A DNA stretch of 64,000 bases from Arenibacter latericius DSM 15913 (GCF_000424985.1 NZ_KE384285.1:42791-106790); one strand, 5' to 3'; positions 1 to 9,449 are shown, counted from the first letter of the stretch. The notes: generated by a model not told the origin, from the letters alone. Numbers and translations are program-made.

Positions 1-1631
1 CTTGCTTGCTTGGTGATTTTTTCTAAGTCACTAAGTGCTCCAGTGGAAATTTCTCCAAAGATTACTTGTTCTGCAGCTCTACCTCCTAAAGCGGCGCACA
101 TCTCATCTTTCATCTGGTCTGGTCTAACGATTAATCGCTCTTCCGGCAGATACCAAGCTGCCCCAAGGGATTGTCCCCTAGGTACAATAGTAACCTTTAC
201 TAATGGGGCGGCATGTTCTAACATCCAGCTTACCGTAGCATGTCCTGCCTCATGATAGGCAATGGTTTCTTTTTCTCTTGGGGTAATTATTTTGTTCTTT
301 TTCTCTAGACCGCCTACTATTCTATCTACAGCGTCTAAAAAGTCTTGTTTGGTAACCGCCTTTTTCTCTTTTCTAGCGGCTATTAATGCTGCTTCGTTAC
401 AAACGTTGGCAATATCGGCACCAGAGAATCCAGGTGTTTGCTTTGCAAGAAAATCAACATCCAAGGTCTCGGCCGTTTTAATGGGTCTCAAATGCACCTC
501 AAATATTTCTTTTCGCTCCCTAATGTCCGGAAGATCTACATAGATCTGCCTGTCAAAACGTCCAGCTCTCATAAGAGCCTTGTCTAGAACATCTGCACGG
601 TTGGTAGCGGCAAGTACTATTACGTTAGTATTAGTACCAAAACCATCCATTTCCGTTAGCAATTGGTTAAGGGTATTCTCCCTTTCATCATTAGATCCGG
701 TTAAGCTGTTTTTCCCTCTAGCTCTACCAATGGCGTCTATCTCATCGATAAAAATAATAGAAGGTGATTTGTCTTTTGCTTGTTTAAATAAGTCTCTAAC
801 TCTAGATGCACCTACCCCTACAAACATTTCTACGAAATCTGAACCGGAAAGAGAGAAAAAAGGAACTTTAGCTTCTCCGGCTACAGCCTTAGCTAAAAGA
901 GTTTTTCCTGTTCCTGGAGGACCTACTAAGAGGGCGCCTTTAGGAATTTTTCCTCCTAATGAGGTGTATTTATCTGGATTTCTAAGAAATTCTACAATCT
1001 CTTCTACTTCTTCTTTAGCACCTTCTAGACCAGCAACATCTTTAAAAGAAGTTCTAGTATCTGTTTTTTCGTCAAAAAGCTTTGCTTTAGATTTTCCAAT
1101 ATTAAATATCTGTCCGCCTGCACCGCCTCCGGCACCACCAGACATACGTCGCATCAGATAAATCCAAATAGCTATAATAAGAACAAATGGGAGTAAAGTA
1201 AACAGTAGATCGCTAAAAACGTTCGACTCTTGGTCATAGTCAAGTTTGGTGTCCAAACTTTCATTTTCCGCTTTTATTGAGTTAATGGCATTTTCAAAAT
1301 TCTGTTGATCCCCATAATTTACTACGTATTGGGGTAGAGAAGAAGCACTCATTGAGAAGGCTTGGTCAGCAACATCTTTATGTACATCTTTCTTTAGCGC
1401 CTCCTCATTAAGGAATACTTTTGCCTGTTTGGTATTAGTGATAATCAGAATTCTCTTGATATCACCATTCCTCAGATAATCCTGAAGTTCTGAAATGTTC
1501 GCTTTTTTGGTGCTTGCAAAATTTCCACCACTGAAAAATTGAAACCCAATTAGCATTACTGCTATTAATCCGTATATCCACCAAGTATTAAACTTTGGTT
1601 TTTTAGGAGTCGTTTTATTTTCTTTTGCCAT
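1..1631 (-). CDS. ftsH: ATP-dependent zinc metalloprotease FtsH (C-terminus beyond window)
   Basis: Membrane-anchored AAA+ protease that extracts and degrades damaged membrane and regulatory proteins. About 543 residues are visible and the frame runs off the left edge. Two membrane segments (about residues 16-33 and 141-160) flank a periplasmic domain. Then come a Gly-rich linker, Walker A GPPGTGKT (237-244), Walker B IIFIDEID (292-299), the second region of homology with its arginines (about 355-361), and the zinc site HEAGH (460-464). The ATG at 1631 is 9 nt after the rsfS stop, so rsfS and ftsH form an operon. Nothing is unusual in the visible part. Confidence 0.97.
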   Translation of the reverse strand, partial: MAKENKTTPKKPKFNTWWIYGLIAVMLIGFQFFSGGNFASTKKANISELQDYLRNGDIKRILIITNTKQAKVFLNEEALKKDVHKDVADQAFSMSASSLPQYVVNYGDQQNFENAINSIKAENESLDTKLDYDQESNVFSDLLFTLLPFVLIIAIWIYLMRRMSGGAGGGAGGQIFNIGKSKAKLFDEKTDTRTSFKDVAGLEGAKEEVEEIVEFLRNPDKYTSLGGKIPKGALLVGPPGTGKTLLAKAVAGEAKVPFFSLSGSDFVEMFVGVGASRVRDLFKQAKDKSPSIIFIDEIDAIGRARGKNSLTGSNDERENTLNQLLTEMDGFGTNTNVIVLAATNRADVLDKALMRAGRFDRQIYVDLPDIRERKEIFEVHLRPIKTAETLDVDFLAKQTPGFSGADIANVCNEAALIAARKEKKAVTKQDFLDAVDRIVGGLEKKNKIITPREKETIAYHEAGHATVSWMLEHAAPLVKVTIVPRGQSLGAAWYLPEERLIVRPDQMKDEMCAALGGRAAEQVIFGEISTGALSDLEKITKQA

Positions 1632-1640
1632 TATTGTTTT

Positions 1641-2018
1641 TTACTGATTGAAGCTACTTTCAACTACGGTTACTTTGGCATCACCCCAAAGACCTTCAAT
1701 ATCATAATATTCTCTTATCTGTTTTTGAAAAACATGCGCTACTACATTGACGTAGTCCATTAGCACCCATTCGCCGTTTTCAGCGCCTTCTACGTGCCAT
1801 GGTTTATCTTTTATAGCCTTGCTAACAGTTTTTTGGATAGAGCCTACTATGGCATTTACATGGGTGTTGGAAGTACCATTGCATATTATGAAGTAGTCGC
1901 AAACAGTATTCTCAATATCTCTAAGGTCTAATAATTTTATATCGTGTCCTTTAACTTCTTCTATTCCACTTATAATTAAAGCGATTAACTCATCTGCGCT
2001 ACTTTTCCTATTCTGCAT
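1641..2018 (-). CDS. rsfS: ribosomal silencing factor RsfS (Iojap/YbeB family)
   Basis: Binds ribosomal protein uL14 and blocks joining of the ribosomal subunits when nutrients are short. The 125 residues match the family length. The recognisable core has a CDYFIICNG strand, the GEWVLMDYVNVVAHVF segment and a C-terminal YYDIEGLWGDA block. It is the first gene of an operon with ftsH, 9 nt downstream, and is divergent from the biotin ligase gene. The rsfS-next-to-birA arrangement is common in flavobacteria. A TAACTTTG element lies 19 nt upstream of the start on the coding strand. Confidence 0.95.
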   Translation of the reverse strand: MQNRKSSADELIALIISGIEEVKGHDIKLLDLRDIENTVCDYFIICNGTSNTHVNAIVGSIQKTVSKAIKDKPWHVEGAENGEWVLMDYVNVVAHVFQKQIREYYDIEGLWGDAKVTVVESSFNQ

Positions 2019-2037
2019 TCAAAAAATTTAATTTTTA

Positions 2038-2056
2038 CAAAGTTATTATAATTTTG
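2038..2056. promoter_or_regulatory. divergent -7-type promoter elements for rsfS and birA
   Basis: On the minus strand 2038-2045 reads TAACTTTG, and on the plus strand 2049-2056 reads TAATTTTG. Both fit the Bacteroidota -7 consensus TAnnTTTG and point in opposite directions toward rsfS and the biotin ligase gene. No clear TTTG -33 element is seen at the expected spacing for either, so the assignment is tentative. Confidence 0.4.
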
Positions 2057-2110
2057 TTTTTTAACGCATTGTTTTTAACAATACATTATACTATAAACAT
2101 ACAATTGTAA

Positions 2111-2842
2111 ATGGAGTTAATCAAACTTAGTGCCACGGAGTCTACAAATGCATATTTAAAAAACTTAATGCAAGGATGCAAGTTAAAGGATTTTACGGTA
2201 GTTTCCGCCTATTCCCAAACAAAAGGAAGGGGGCAAATGGGTGCTAGTTGGATCTCGGATCCTGGTAAGAACCTGACGTTTAGCGTTTTGAAGCATTATA
2301 GAGGGGTGAAAGTAGAGCGTCAATTCCGGTTAAATATTTGTGTTTCATTGGCTATTTATGCTGCATTAGAGCAATTAAATGTGCCGGATTTAAAAGTGAA
2401 GTGGCCCAACGACATAATGTCAGGTCGCTCCAAGATTTGTGGTATATTGATAGAAAACGTGCTTTCTGGTCAGTTTATACATACTTCTATTGTAGGGATT
2501 GGGCTTAATGTGAATCAAGAGAACTTTTTAAACTTGTCACAGGTATCCTCTTTAAAGCTGTTATTGGGTAGGGATTTTGATTTGGATGAGTTGCTTTTAT
2601 CTATTATTTATCAGTTGAAAGTTTTTCTAGGAAATGCAGAGGAGGAAGATTTTAAGGCCATGTATGCAAGTTATGAAGAAAAGCTTTTTAGAAAGGGAAA
2701 ACCTTCTACGTTTAAGGATAATGAAGGTCAACTTTTTATGGGGGTTATAAAAGGGGTGTCTCCATTTGGCAAGCTTTTAATTCTTTTGGAAGATGAGGTT
2801 GTTCGGGAATTTAACCTAAAAGAAGTGAGCTTGTTGTATTAG
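2111..2842 (+). CDS. birA: biotin--[acetyl-CoA-carboxylase] ligase, single-domain
   Basis: Activates biotin with ATP and attaches it to the carrier lysine of biotin-dependent carboxylases; the pyruvate carboxylase in this window is a likely substrate. The 243 residues contain the biotinoyl-AMP loop GRGQMG (39-44), KWPND (97-101) and GILIE (111-115), and a C-terminal beta domain. There is no N-terminal helix-turn-helix, so it is a group I enzyme without the repressor function of E. coli BirA. The C-terminal region is poorly conserved but intact. Confidence 0.93.
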   Translation: MELIKLSATESTNAYLKNLMQGCKLKDFTVVSAYSQTKGRGQMGASWISDPGKNLTFSVLKHYRGVKVERQFRLNICVSLAIYAALEQLNVPDLKVKWPNDIMSGRSKICGILIENVLSGQFIHTSIVGIGLNVNQENFLNLSQVSSLKLLLGRDFDLDELLLSIIYQLKVFLGNAEEEDFKAMYASYEEKLFRKGKPSTFKDNEGQLFMGVIKGVSPFGKLLILLEDEVVREFNLKEVSLLY

Positions 2843-2878
2843 GGGTGGACTATGGCTATTTAATAAGCTGTCTGAGAG

Positions 2879-2895
2879 TTACAATGATATTGTAA
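2879..2895. repeat. perfect short palindrome between convergent genes
   Basis: TTACAAT-GAT-ATTGTAA gives 7-bp perfect arms in the 150-bp gap between the convergent birA and SRPBCC genes. There is no T-run on either side, so it is not a classical terminator. It may be a bidirectional 3' end hairpin. Confidence 0.45.
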
Positions 2896-2992
2896 ACCTC
2901 TAATGGGTAATAAGAATGTTTGGGTGGAAGAAGGGAAAGAAACCCCACTCATTCTACGGTAATAGAAGAGTAGGGGTATAATAGTAATTTGG

Positions 2993-3385
2993 TTATATCT
3001 TAGATAGGTTTTGCGATAGCGTGCCTATAAAGTTAGTGATGGGCGATTTAACCATCATGGCCATCATGGCGTTAAACTGACCTTCAAAACTAAGGACTAC
3101 TTCACTTTCAGAGTCGCTTATTTCTACGATATCTGCGGTTAATGTAAAAGGGATTTTATCGCTAGCAGCTCCTAAAACAAGTTGTGAGTATGGCGTCTGC
3201 TCTTTTTTCTGCAATACAATTTCTGGCATTCCCTTTAGTGCAAATAAGAAACGCTCCTCATTAAGAACTTCAAACTTGCTGATATTGTCGGGCATTAAAG
3301 TTTCAAAATTCTTGATGTCGTTAAGAAAATCAAAAACTTCTTTACTGCTTTTATTTACGGTTTTCTTTGGTGTCTCTAAATGCAT
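2993..3385 (-). CDS. SRPBCC-fold small protein
   Basis: A 130-residue protein of the START/polyketide-cyclase-like (SRPBCC) fold. It begins with a KKTVNKSSKEVFDFLND segment typical of the first strand and helix of the fold, and ends with a long hydrophobic helix containing MMAMMVKSPI and LSQNLSKI. The fold binds hydrophobic ligands, but no ligand is known for this group. The start is 3 nt after the pyrE stop, so it is almost certainly cotranscribed with pyrE. This pairing is common in flavobacteria, but the functional link is unknown. Confidence 0.8.
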   Translation of the reverse strand: MHLETPKKTVNKSSKEVFDFLNDIKNFETLMPDNISKFEVLNEERFLFALKGMPEIVLQKKEQTPYSQLVLGAASDKIPFTLTADIVEISDSESEVVLSFEGQFNAMMAMMVKSPITNFIGTLSQNLSKI

Positions 3386-3388
3386 AAT

Positions 3389-4030
3389 TTATTGTTGCCA
3401 GGTAGCGGGATTTGTTCTCCACTCCATTAGGGTTTTATGTTGATCTTCCTTAATGTAATTTGTTTCTGTAGCTTGTTGTAGTAAGTGGTCGTAATCGCTT
3501 AGGGTATGTAGTTCTACGTTGCTATTTTTAAAGTTGTCATTGGCTACTGCAAAACCATAAGAAAATACCGCTAGCATTCCCTTTACATTAGCACCACTGT
3601 TTCGTAGGGCTTCTACTGCGTTTAGGCTACTTTTTCCTGTACTAATTAAGTCTTCTATAACTACCACGTTCTGGTTAGCTTCTAAATGGCCTTCAATCTG
3701 ATTTTGACGCCCATGAGCTTTTGCTTCTGGCCTTACGTATATAAAAGGCAGACCCAAATATTCTGCTACCAACATCCCTATTCCAATAGCACCTGTTGCC
3801 ACTGCGGCTATAACATCGGGTTTGCCATATAGAGTTTCTAATTGCTTCCCTAATTGTTCCCTCATATAATTTCTTATTACCGGATAGGATAAAATTATAC
3901 GATTATCACAATAGATTGGAGATCTCCAACCTGAAGCCCATGTAAAAGGATTTTCAGGTTTCAACTTAATTGCATTAATTTGCAACAGAAGTTCGGCCGT
4001 TTTTTTTGCTGTGTCTTTATCTAAAACCAT
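3389..4030 (-). CDS. pyrE: orotate phosphoribosyltransferase
   Basis: Transfers phosphoribose from PRPP to orotate, the fifth step of UMP synthesis. The PRPP loop VVVIEDLISTGKS is at about residues 122-134 and the flexible loop KAHGRQNQIEG at about 104-114. The frame is open 24 codons further upstream, but I start at the ATG at 4030 (MVLDKDT). This gives 213 residues, the usual length, and avoids overlap with the divergent NUDIX gene, whose ATG is only 7 bp away. A TACATTTG element (minus strand, 4035-4042) sits right before this start and would give an almost leaderless mRNA. Confidence 0.94.
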   Translation of the reverse strand: MVLDKDTAKKTAELLLQINAIKLKPENPFTWASGWRSPIYCDNRIILSYPVIRNYMREQLGKQLETLYGKPDVIAAVATGAIGIGMLVAEYLGLPFIYVRPEAKAHGRQNQIEGHLEANQNVVVIEDLISTGKSSLNAVEALRNSGANVKGMLAVFSYGFAVANDNFKNSNVELHTLSDYDHLLQQATETNYIKEDQHKTLMEWRTNPATWQQ

Positions 4031-4037
4031 AACGCAA

Positions 4038-4625
4038 ATGTATAAAGTTTTTGTTAATGAGTCACCTTTGATTTTAACAAATAAATTGTCTGACGCCACC
4101 AATAATAAATATTTTTTATTAAATACTTCCTCTATTAATGAGGCTATCAGCGCATTGGCATCAAAAAAGCTCGATGAAGCTTTTATTTATCATCCCAATA
4201 AAGAGGAGATTTTAAAGAAATTTTCTAAAAAAATTCCGCTTGTAGTCGCTGCAGGAGGGGTAGTTACCAATAAAGAAGGTAAGGTTCTCTTTATTTATAG
4301 AGAGGGGAAATGGGATCTTCCAAAAGGAAAATTAGACAAAGGAGAGACTATAGAAGAGTGTGCTCTTAGGGAAGTGGAAGAGGAAACTGGAGTAAAGGGA
4401 CTTAAGATTGAAAATTTTCTTAAAACAACCTATCATATTTTTAAAAGGAATGGGGGTTATAAATTAAAACAAGTGCATTGGTATGCTATGAGAACCAATT
4501 ATAAAGGGGATCTAAAAGGGCAAGCCAGTGAAGGTATTAAAAAAGTAAAGTGGAAGGGGCCAGAGAAGATTAAAAAGGCCTTGGAAAACTCTTATGCTAA
4601 TATTAGAATCTTGTTTGAGGAGTAG
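4038..4625 (+). CDS. NUDIX hydrolase
   Basis: A 195-residue protein with a complete Nudix box (about residues 97-119) whose core reads RE-VEEETGV, preceded by a KWDLPKGKLDKGE segment. The family hydrolyses nucleoside diphosphates linked to another group; the substrate cannot be told from sequence. The first about 80 residues are an extra N-terminal region that resembles no domain I recognise. The start at 4038 is preferred over an upstream in-frame ATG at 4011 because the latter lies inside pyrE. It is divergent from pyrE with only 7 bp between start codons. Confidence 0.88.
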   Translation: MYKVFVNESPLILTNKLSDATNNKYFLLNTSSINEAISALASKKLDEAFIYHPNKEEILKKFSKKIPLVVAAGGVVTNKEGKVLFIYREGKWDLPKGKLDKGETIEECALREVEEETGVKGLKIENFLKTTYHIFKRNGGYKLKQVHWYAMRTNYKGDLKGQASEGIKKVKWKGPEKIKKALENSYANIRILFEE

Positions 4626-4630
4626 TTAGT

Positions 4631-6376
4631 TTAATCCTTAAGTACTCTATATACCGGATACTGCATATAGTGAGGATCGTAACGATTGGAGCGCTTATAA
4701 ATCCAATCTAATTGTGCATGCCAATTACTAGCGAAAATACTGTCTCTTTCCTTTTTTAATAAAAAAGCGGATTTTAATAGTGTATCTTTCTTTAAGGTTT
4801 CTAGAGCTATATCTTCAAATACATAAGGTGAGAATCCTTCTTTGCGTTGTAGTATTGCATCAAAAAAGTTCCAGTTGAAGAAAGAATCTGTAGCTTCTGG
4901 CTCTAAGGTTTCTAATAAATACCGCAATCCTTTTTGGTTGGTAGGAACCAAGATGTCTCCAGGTGTGAATTCAATTTTCTCTAGGGTAGGTATCACTTTG
5001 GTGTTGTAATGCGGGTAATGACCTTCATAGGAGTTTTGGTAGGTTTCAAAACTGTCAATTTTATAAGATTCTACAGTATATGATTTATTCTCCTTTAATA
5101 TCTCATAGCTAATGAGGTTGTTTTCTAGGCGCGTAATGATTTCATCCCATCCTTTTTTTATAATATAGGCTTTAGGAATTTCTACCTCTTTGGTAGGAGT
5201 GTAGTAATTCTGATATGGAATTTCTTTTGTAAAGGGAGTGTTTTGGTCGTATTTTAACCTAGGCAATCCAGTTACTTTACTGATAATGGTGTCTGCATTA
5301 TACCCTTTAAATGTTAAAAGGCTACTTTTAGTAGTGTCTATTGCCCATTGTAAGGGATAAGTCATTTTTTCTATATAACGTTCAAAAGAGTGTTCTCTTA
5401 GATTTTTTATCTTCCTGTGATCCTGCTCCGATAATTCAATAAGCTTTACTAATATGGCATAGGTGCCTTCTACCCTTTGTTTGTAAGGTTTAAGCATATG
5501 GGTTTCTACCATTAGTCCCAAAGTATTCCAAAGAGTAGTGTATCCGGTAGAGTAGCGGGGAGAGTCCATAAACTGACGAAAACCATTGTCTGGCACGGTG
5601 TTGAATACGTTAACATAAGGGGTAATATCCCAACCTGCATCTTCTAGCGATTTCTCTAAAGTTGGCATCATTTCTTCATGTAAATATTTCCCTAATTCAC
5701 CGTCTAGTTTGTTGTGTTGGGTAAATAAATGGGTTAGGGTGTATTGGTAATCTGCACCGTTGCTCACATGATTATCTACAAAAATATCTGGCTTTACTAA
5801 ATGAAATATTTTAGAAAAAGTATAGGAGTTTTTAGTGTCCGCCTTAATAAAATCTCTATTAAGGTCGTAGTTCTTTGTATTTCCTCTAAAACCATAAGAA
5901 TTTGGTCCATTCTGATTTGTTCTGGAAGTGGAATTTCTACTTAATGCGCCGCCAATATTATAGATGGGTATCGTCACCAATACGGTGTTTTCTGGAGGGG
6001 TAATTTTTTTAAGAGCAAGGTCTCGGTATAGTAGCATGCTGGCGTCTATGCCATCACTTTCCCCAGGGTGTATCCCATTATTGATTAGGATGATGTTTTT
6101 CTCCTTGGTTATTTTATTAAAATTAAATTCGGAGTCAGAATTAAAGGTGACTATATGTAATGGGTAGCCGCTATCTGTGCTACCTATAGTCTGAATGTTT
6201 ATTTCGGAGAATTCCCTAGCTAGTTCAATATAGAAATCAATAGTCTCTTGGTAAGTTGCGGTCTCTTTTCCTTTGCTCTTTTCAAAAACGGTGGTAAGCT
6301 CTAGGGTCTTACTTTCTGATTGGGTCTCACAAGAAATAATGGCGAGCGTCATGATAAGGGCAAATAAGTATTTCAT
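4631..6376 (-). CDS. M14-family zinc carboxypeptidase, lipoprotein
   Basis: A 581-residue exported peptidase. The N-terminus has a lipoprotein signal with the lipobox AIISC (Cys16), so it should be anchored in the periplasm or on the outer membrane. The zinc site is the M14 pattern HPGE (His103, Glu106) plus a distal His203 in DNHVSNGADY. NRDF near 173-176 supplies the substrate-binding Arg region. The family removes C-terminal residues or cleaves murein peptides; the specificity here is not predictable. It is convergent with the NUDIX gene (5 bp gap). About 250 C-terminal residues follow the catalytic domain and are of unknown role. Confidence 0.88.
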   Translation of the reverse strand: MKYLFALIMTLAIISCETQSESKTLELTTVFEKSKGKETATYQETIDFYIELAREFSEINIQTIGSTDSGYPLHIVTFNSDSEFNFNKITKEKNIILINNGIHPGESDGIDASMLLYRDLALKKITPPENTVLVTIPIYNIGGALSRNSTSRTNQNGPNSYGFRGNTKNYDLNRDFIKADTKNSYTFSKIFHLVKPDIFVDNHVSNGADYQYTLTHLFTQHNKLDGELGKYLHEEMMPTLEKSLEDAGWDITPYVNVFNTVPDNGFRQFMDSPRYSTGYTTLWNTLGLMVETHMLKPYKQRVEGTYAILVKLIELSEQDHRKIKNLREHSFERYIEKMTYPLQWAIDTTKSSLLTFKGYNADTIISKVTGLPRLKYDQNTPFTKEIPYQNYYTPTKEVEIPKAYIIKKGWDEIITRLENNLISYEILKENKSYTVESYKIDSFETYQNSYEGHYPHYNTKVIPTLEKIEFTPGDILVPTNQKGLRYLLETLEPEATDSFFNWNFFDAILQRKEGFSPYVFEDIALETLKKDTLLKSAFLLKKERDSIFASNWHAQLDWIYKRSNRYDPHYMQYPVYRVLKD

Positions 6377-6506
6377 TCTTATTACTTTGATTGCTAGTTG
6401 GTAATTAAAAAAAATAATTCCCTAGAAATTATAAAAGATGGGGTAATTTCTGATGAGGGGAAAATTTTAATTTCTAATGAATCAAAGTTAATTAAAAACC
6501 GATGAA

Positions 6507-6911
6507 TTAATCCAAATTGGTGATTTCTATAATTTCTTCCTTGCTTATAGGTTTACTAATAAAAATAATAGGGTGGTGGGTGAAAGACTTAAAGCTTTCT
6601 GATTTATCCTTATCACTTTGGTCTATAGAGGAGGTGACGATGTTAATTTTAACCGACTTAGTTGTTGGGATTTTAATAAATTCTTCCAAAAATCCCCAGC
6701 CATCCATAATTGGCATGTTAATGTCTAGGAATATAATATCTGGTAATTCTTTGTTTTCTAAAAGTAGTTTCTGAACATAGTCAATAGCTTTTTGGCCATT
6801 TTGAAAATCTGAAATATTCTCGCACTCAACCAAAGATTTCAGCAATTTATTAATTCCGAATACGGTTATAGGGTCATCGTCTACTATGAAAATGGAATTA
6901 ATTTTCCTCAT
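6507..6911 (-). CDS. single-domain response regulator
   Basis: A 134-residue receiver (REC) domain with no output domain. The acidic pocket is D11-D12-D13, the phospho-acceptor is Asp63 in FLDINMPIMDGW, and the conserved Lys120 is in ISKP. Its start overlaps the end of the upstream histidine kinase gene by 14 bp, so the two are translationally coupled and form a cognate pair. Without a DNA-binding domain it must act by protein contact or by phosphotransfer to another regulator. Confidence 0.93.
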   Translation of the reverse strand: MRKINSIFIVDDDPITVFGINKLLKSLVECENISDFQNGQKAIDYVQKLLLENKELPDIIFLDINMPIMDGWGFLEEFIKIPTTKSVKINIVTSSIDQSDKDKSESFKSFTHHPIIFISKPISKEEIIEITNLD

Positions 6912-8748
6912 TAAAGTATAAATTTATTGTTGTACCAACGTTAACCTGACTCTGAGCATTTATCTTTCCGTTCATAGCCTCGATCTGATTTTTTACTATA
7001 TATAACCCCAAGCCTTTGGCATCATTATGTTCATGGAATGTCTTGTACATCCCAAATAGTTTCTCTCCATATTTTTTCATGTCTAATCCTATCCCGTTGT
7101 CCTCTATGCTTAGCACCGTGTAATTTTGCACATAGCTAAGGCTGAGTTTAATTTCGGGGCGGACATTAGGTTTTTTGTACTTGATAGAATTAGAGATGAT
7201 TTGAATTAGCATATTATCCAAATAAGAAGGGATAACCTGTAAGGAAGTCCCTAGTGGGATTGCAGTAATAACAGTTGCGTTATTTTCCTCTAATAGTGGG
7301 TTTAAATGTTTGAGCGTTTTATGGACCTGTTTGTTTAAATATACCTCTTTTTTGTTTGTGGTAGATTCTGAATTTATGGTGACAATGTCATTTAAAGTGT
7401 GGAGCGTTTCCATTAGATTATTGGAAGAGTCCGTTAACATTCCAAATATCTTTTGACGCTCCGCTTCCTCTTTTTCCTCTATTAAAAACTCTAGTAGCAT
7501 GGAGAAGTTTGCAGAATGCGAACGTAGGTTATGAGAGATAATATGAGCAAAATTGAGCAATTTTTTATTCTGTTCGGAGGAAACCTTTATAAGGTTTCTT
7601 AAATCTTTTTCCTTCTGTTTAATATCAGAAATGTCCATGGTAATTCCAACCAACCCAGTAGTTTCTCCATTTGGTCCTTTTAGCGGTATTTTGGAGCTTA
7701 AAAAATAATTGGTAGTTCCGTCCGAGTTTTCCTGACTTAGCTCTTTATTAATCATTGGAGTTTGAGAGATCATGACCTCCAAATCCTCATCTCGGTATTT
7801 TTGTGCTAATTCTTTGTCGTAAATATCAAAATCGTCCTTCCCAATTATATCGGCTTCATTGCTTATTCCGCAGTGATCTAATTCTGATCTATTGGCTAAA
7901 AGTTTTTTAGATTGAGTGTCCTTTATATAAATATGAAGTGGAATATTGTTGATTAAGGTTTTTAAAAGGTGCTCGTTGCTTTTGGTTTGATGTTCTTTTA
8001 TAACATAATCAGTGATATCCTGTACAATGCCAATTATACCTATATATTTGCCGTTACAATAAAGAGGTTTCCCAGATACATTTACCCATCTCTGATTCCC
8101 TTTGGCGGTAAGGACTTCTAATTTCTCGTTCCATGACTGTTTGTTTTCCATAGCCGAAAAAATGGCCATGGACAGCGTATTTCTATTGTATCCTATCTTG
8201 TAAAATTCAATATACTCATCTAAGGTCAATTTGGAGTCTTCCTCAATTTCCAATAAGTTGTTGATCATGGGACAACTAGAGAAAATATCCTGAGACTGAT
8301 TGTATTTCCAATGCCCAATTTTTCCTATTTCATTCGTTTCTTTTAGGATAAATTGGACTTGTTCAAGTTTCTGTTCTTTACTGATTTGTGCGGTAATATC
8401 CTCTGCTTGGACAATAGCTCCTATTACGCTCTCGTTTTCATTATACCAAGGTAGTATATTCCATTTTAACCATCTCGTTTCACGGTCTATAGAGGTGTAG
8501 TTCTCCTGGAAATTTTCTGTTCTTTTGCCCTTAAAACAACGTAAAATGTTATTTTCCCATTGCTTGCTGCTAATTCCTACTAAGTCCTGGATGTGCTCAT
8601 TTATAATATCTCTAGTAGACAAGTTAAACTCCTCAACCCATTTGTCAGACACAAAAACAACCTTAAAATTCTTATCTATAAACGCAGTTGCCTGGGGCAG
8701 TTGTTTAATTAGAAAATGGTTGGCCGATATGGGGGTATTACTAAACAT
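6898..8748 (-). CDS. multi-PAS sensor histidine kinase
   Basis: A 616-residue cytoplasmic kinase with no membrane segment. Three PAS/PAC modules lie at about 10-125, 140-250 and 260-378. They are followed by a short coiled stretch, a dimerisation domain with the phospho-acceptor His406 (ISHNLRSH), and an ATPase domain with an N box (Asn520), G1 DNGIGLD (550-556) and G2 GLGLYIV (579-585). The HNLR-type H box is the variant common in Bacteroidota PAS kinases. It is coupled to the downstream receiver protein by a 14-bp overlap. The input signal is unknown; PAS domains usually sense redox state, light or small ligands. Confidence 0.93.
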   Translation of the reverse strand: MFSNTPISANHFLIKQLPQATAFIDKNFKVVFVSDKWVEEFNLSTRDIINEHIQDLVGISSKQWENNILRCFKGKRTENFQENYTSIDRETRWLKWNILPWYNENESVIGAIVQAEDITAQISKEQKLEQVQFILKETNEIGKIGHWKYNQSQDIFSSCPMINNLLEIEEDSKLTLDEYIEFYKIGYNRNTLSMAIFSAMENKQSWNEKLEVLTAKGNQRWVNVSGKPLYCNGKYIGIIGIVQDITDYVIKEHQTKSNEHLLKTLINNIPLHIYIKDTQSKKLLANRSELDHCGISNEADIIGKDDFDIYDKELAQKYRDEDLEVMISQTPMINKELSQENSDGTTNYFLSSKIPLKGPNGETTGLVGITMDISDIKQKEKDLRNLIKVSSEQNKKLLNFAHIISHNLRSHSANFSMLLEFLIEEKEEAERQKIFGMLTDSSNNLMETLHTLNDIVTINSESTTNKKEVYLNKQVHKTLKHLNPLLEENNATVITAIPLGTSLQVIPSYLDNMLIQIISNSIKYKKPNVRPEIKLSLSYVQNYTVLSIEDNGIGLDMKKYGEKLFGMYKTFHEHNDAKGLGLYIVKNQIEAMNGKINAQSQVNVGTTINLYFNEEN

Positions 8749-8912
8749 TAGTGATAGTTTGCTGCAATATTATTTTATTCCTTCCAGTAATAGAATTGTT
8801 TGTTGTGAATAACCCTGTTTCCGTGGTGTAAGATAATTATTGAGAACGTTTTAAATTTTATGTATGGTTTGTAATCCTTTTGTACGGCTGCAATATAGGA
8901 TGCAAAAATACA

Positions 8913-9371
8913 TTATTTTACTCGAACAGAATCGGGTACCAATCCTGTGTAGTCTCCCCCATTGCGAATTACATCCCTTACAATTGAAGAACTAATATAA
9001 GACTTTCCTGAAGATGTAAGTAGGAAAACAGTCTCAATATCTGAAAGTTTCCGGTTAGTATGTGCTATAGCTTTTTCAAATTCAAAATCCCCGGGATTCC
9101 TAAGTCCCCTAAGAATAAACCCTGCATCCATTTTTCTGCAAAAATCTACAGTTAGCCCTTCATAAGTGAGTACTTTAATTTTAGGGACGTCCTTAAAAGC
9201 TTCGGTAATGAAACGTTTGCGATCTTCTAGGGAAAACATGTAGTTTTTATCTGTATTAACTCCAATGGCAATAATCAGTTCATCAAATAGGGTTATACCA
9301 CGGTTAATAATATCGTAGTGTCCCAAAGTTAAGGGGTCAAACGATCCAGGAAAAATAGCGCGTCTTTTCAT
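8913..9371 (-). CDS. coaD: phosphopantetheine adenylyltransferase
   Basis: Makes dephospho-CoA from 4'-phosphopantetheine and ATP, the penultimate step of coenzyme A synthesis. The 152 residues begin with GSFDPLTLGH (9-18), containing the nucleotidyltransferase TxGH motif, and carry the second signature SSSIVRDV near residue 130. The size is typical for the family. It lies downstream of ddl on the same strand with an 83-bp gap that contains its own promoter-like sequence, so it may be transcribed alone. Confidence 0.96.
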   Translation of the reverse strand: MKRRAIFPGSFDPLTLGHYDIINRGITLFDELIIAIGVNTDKNYMFSLEDRKRFITEAFKDVPKIKVLTYEGLTVDFCRKMDAGFILRGLRNPGDFEFEKAIAHTNRKLSDIETVFLLTSSGKSYISSSIVRDVIRNGGDYTGLVPDSVRVK

Positions 9372-9449
9372 TGATGCAGATTAAAATATTCGGTATTAAT
9401 TGCTTATGTGAACTAAAGTAAGTAAATTCTTTAAAATTCAATTTCTCTG

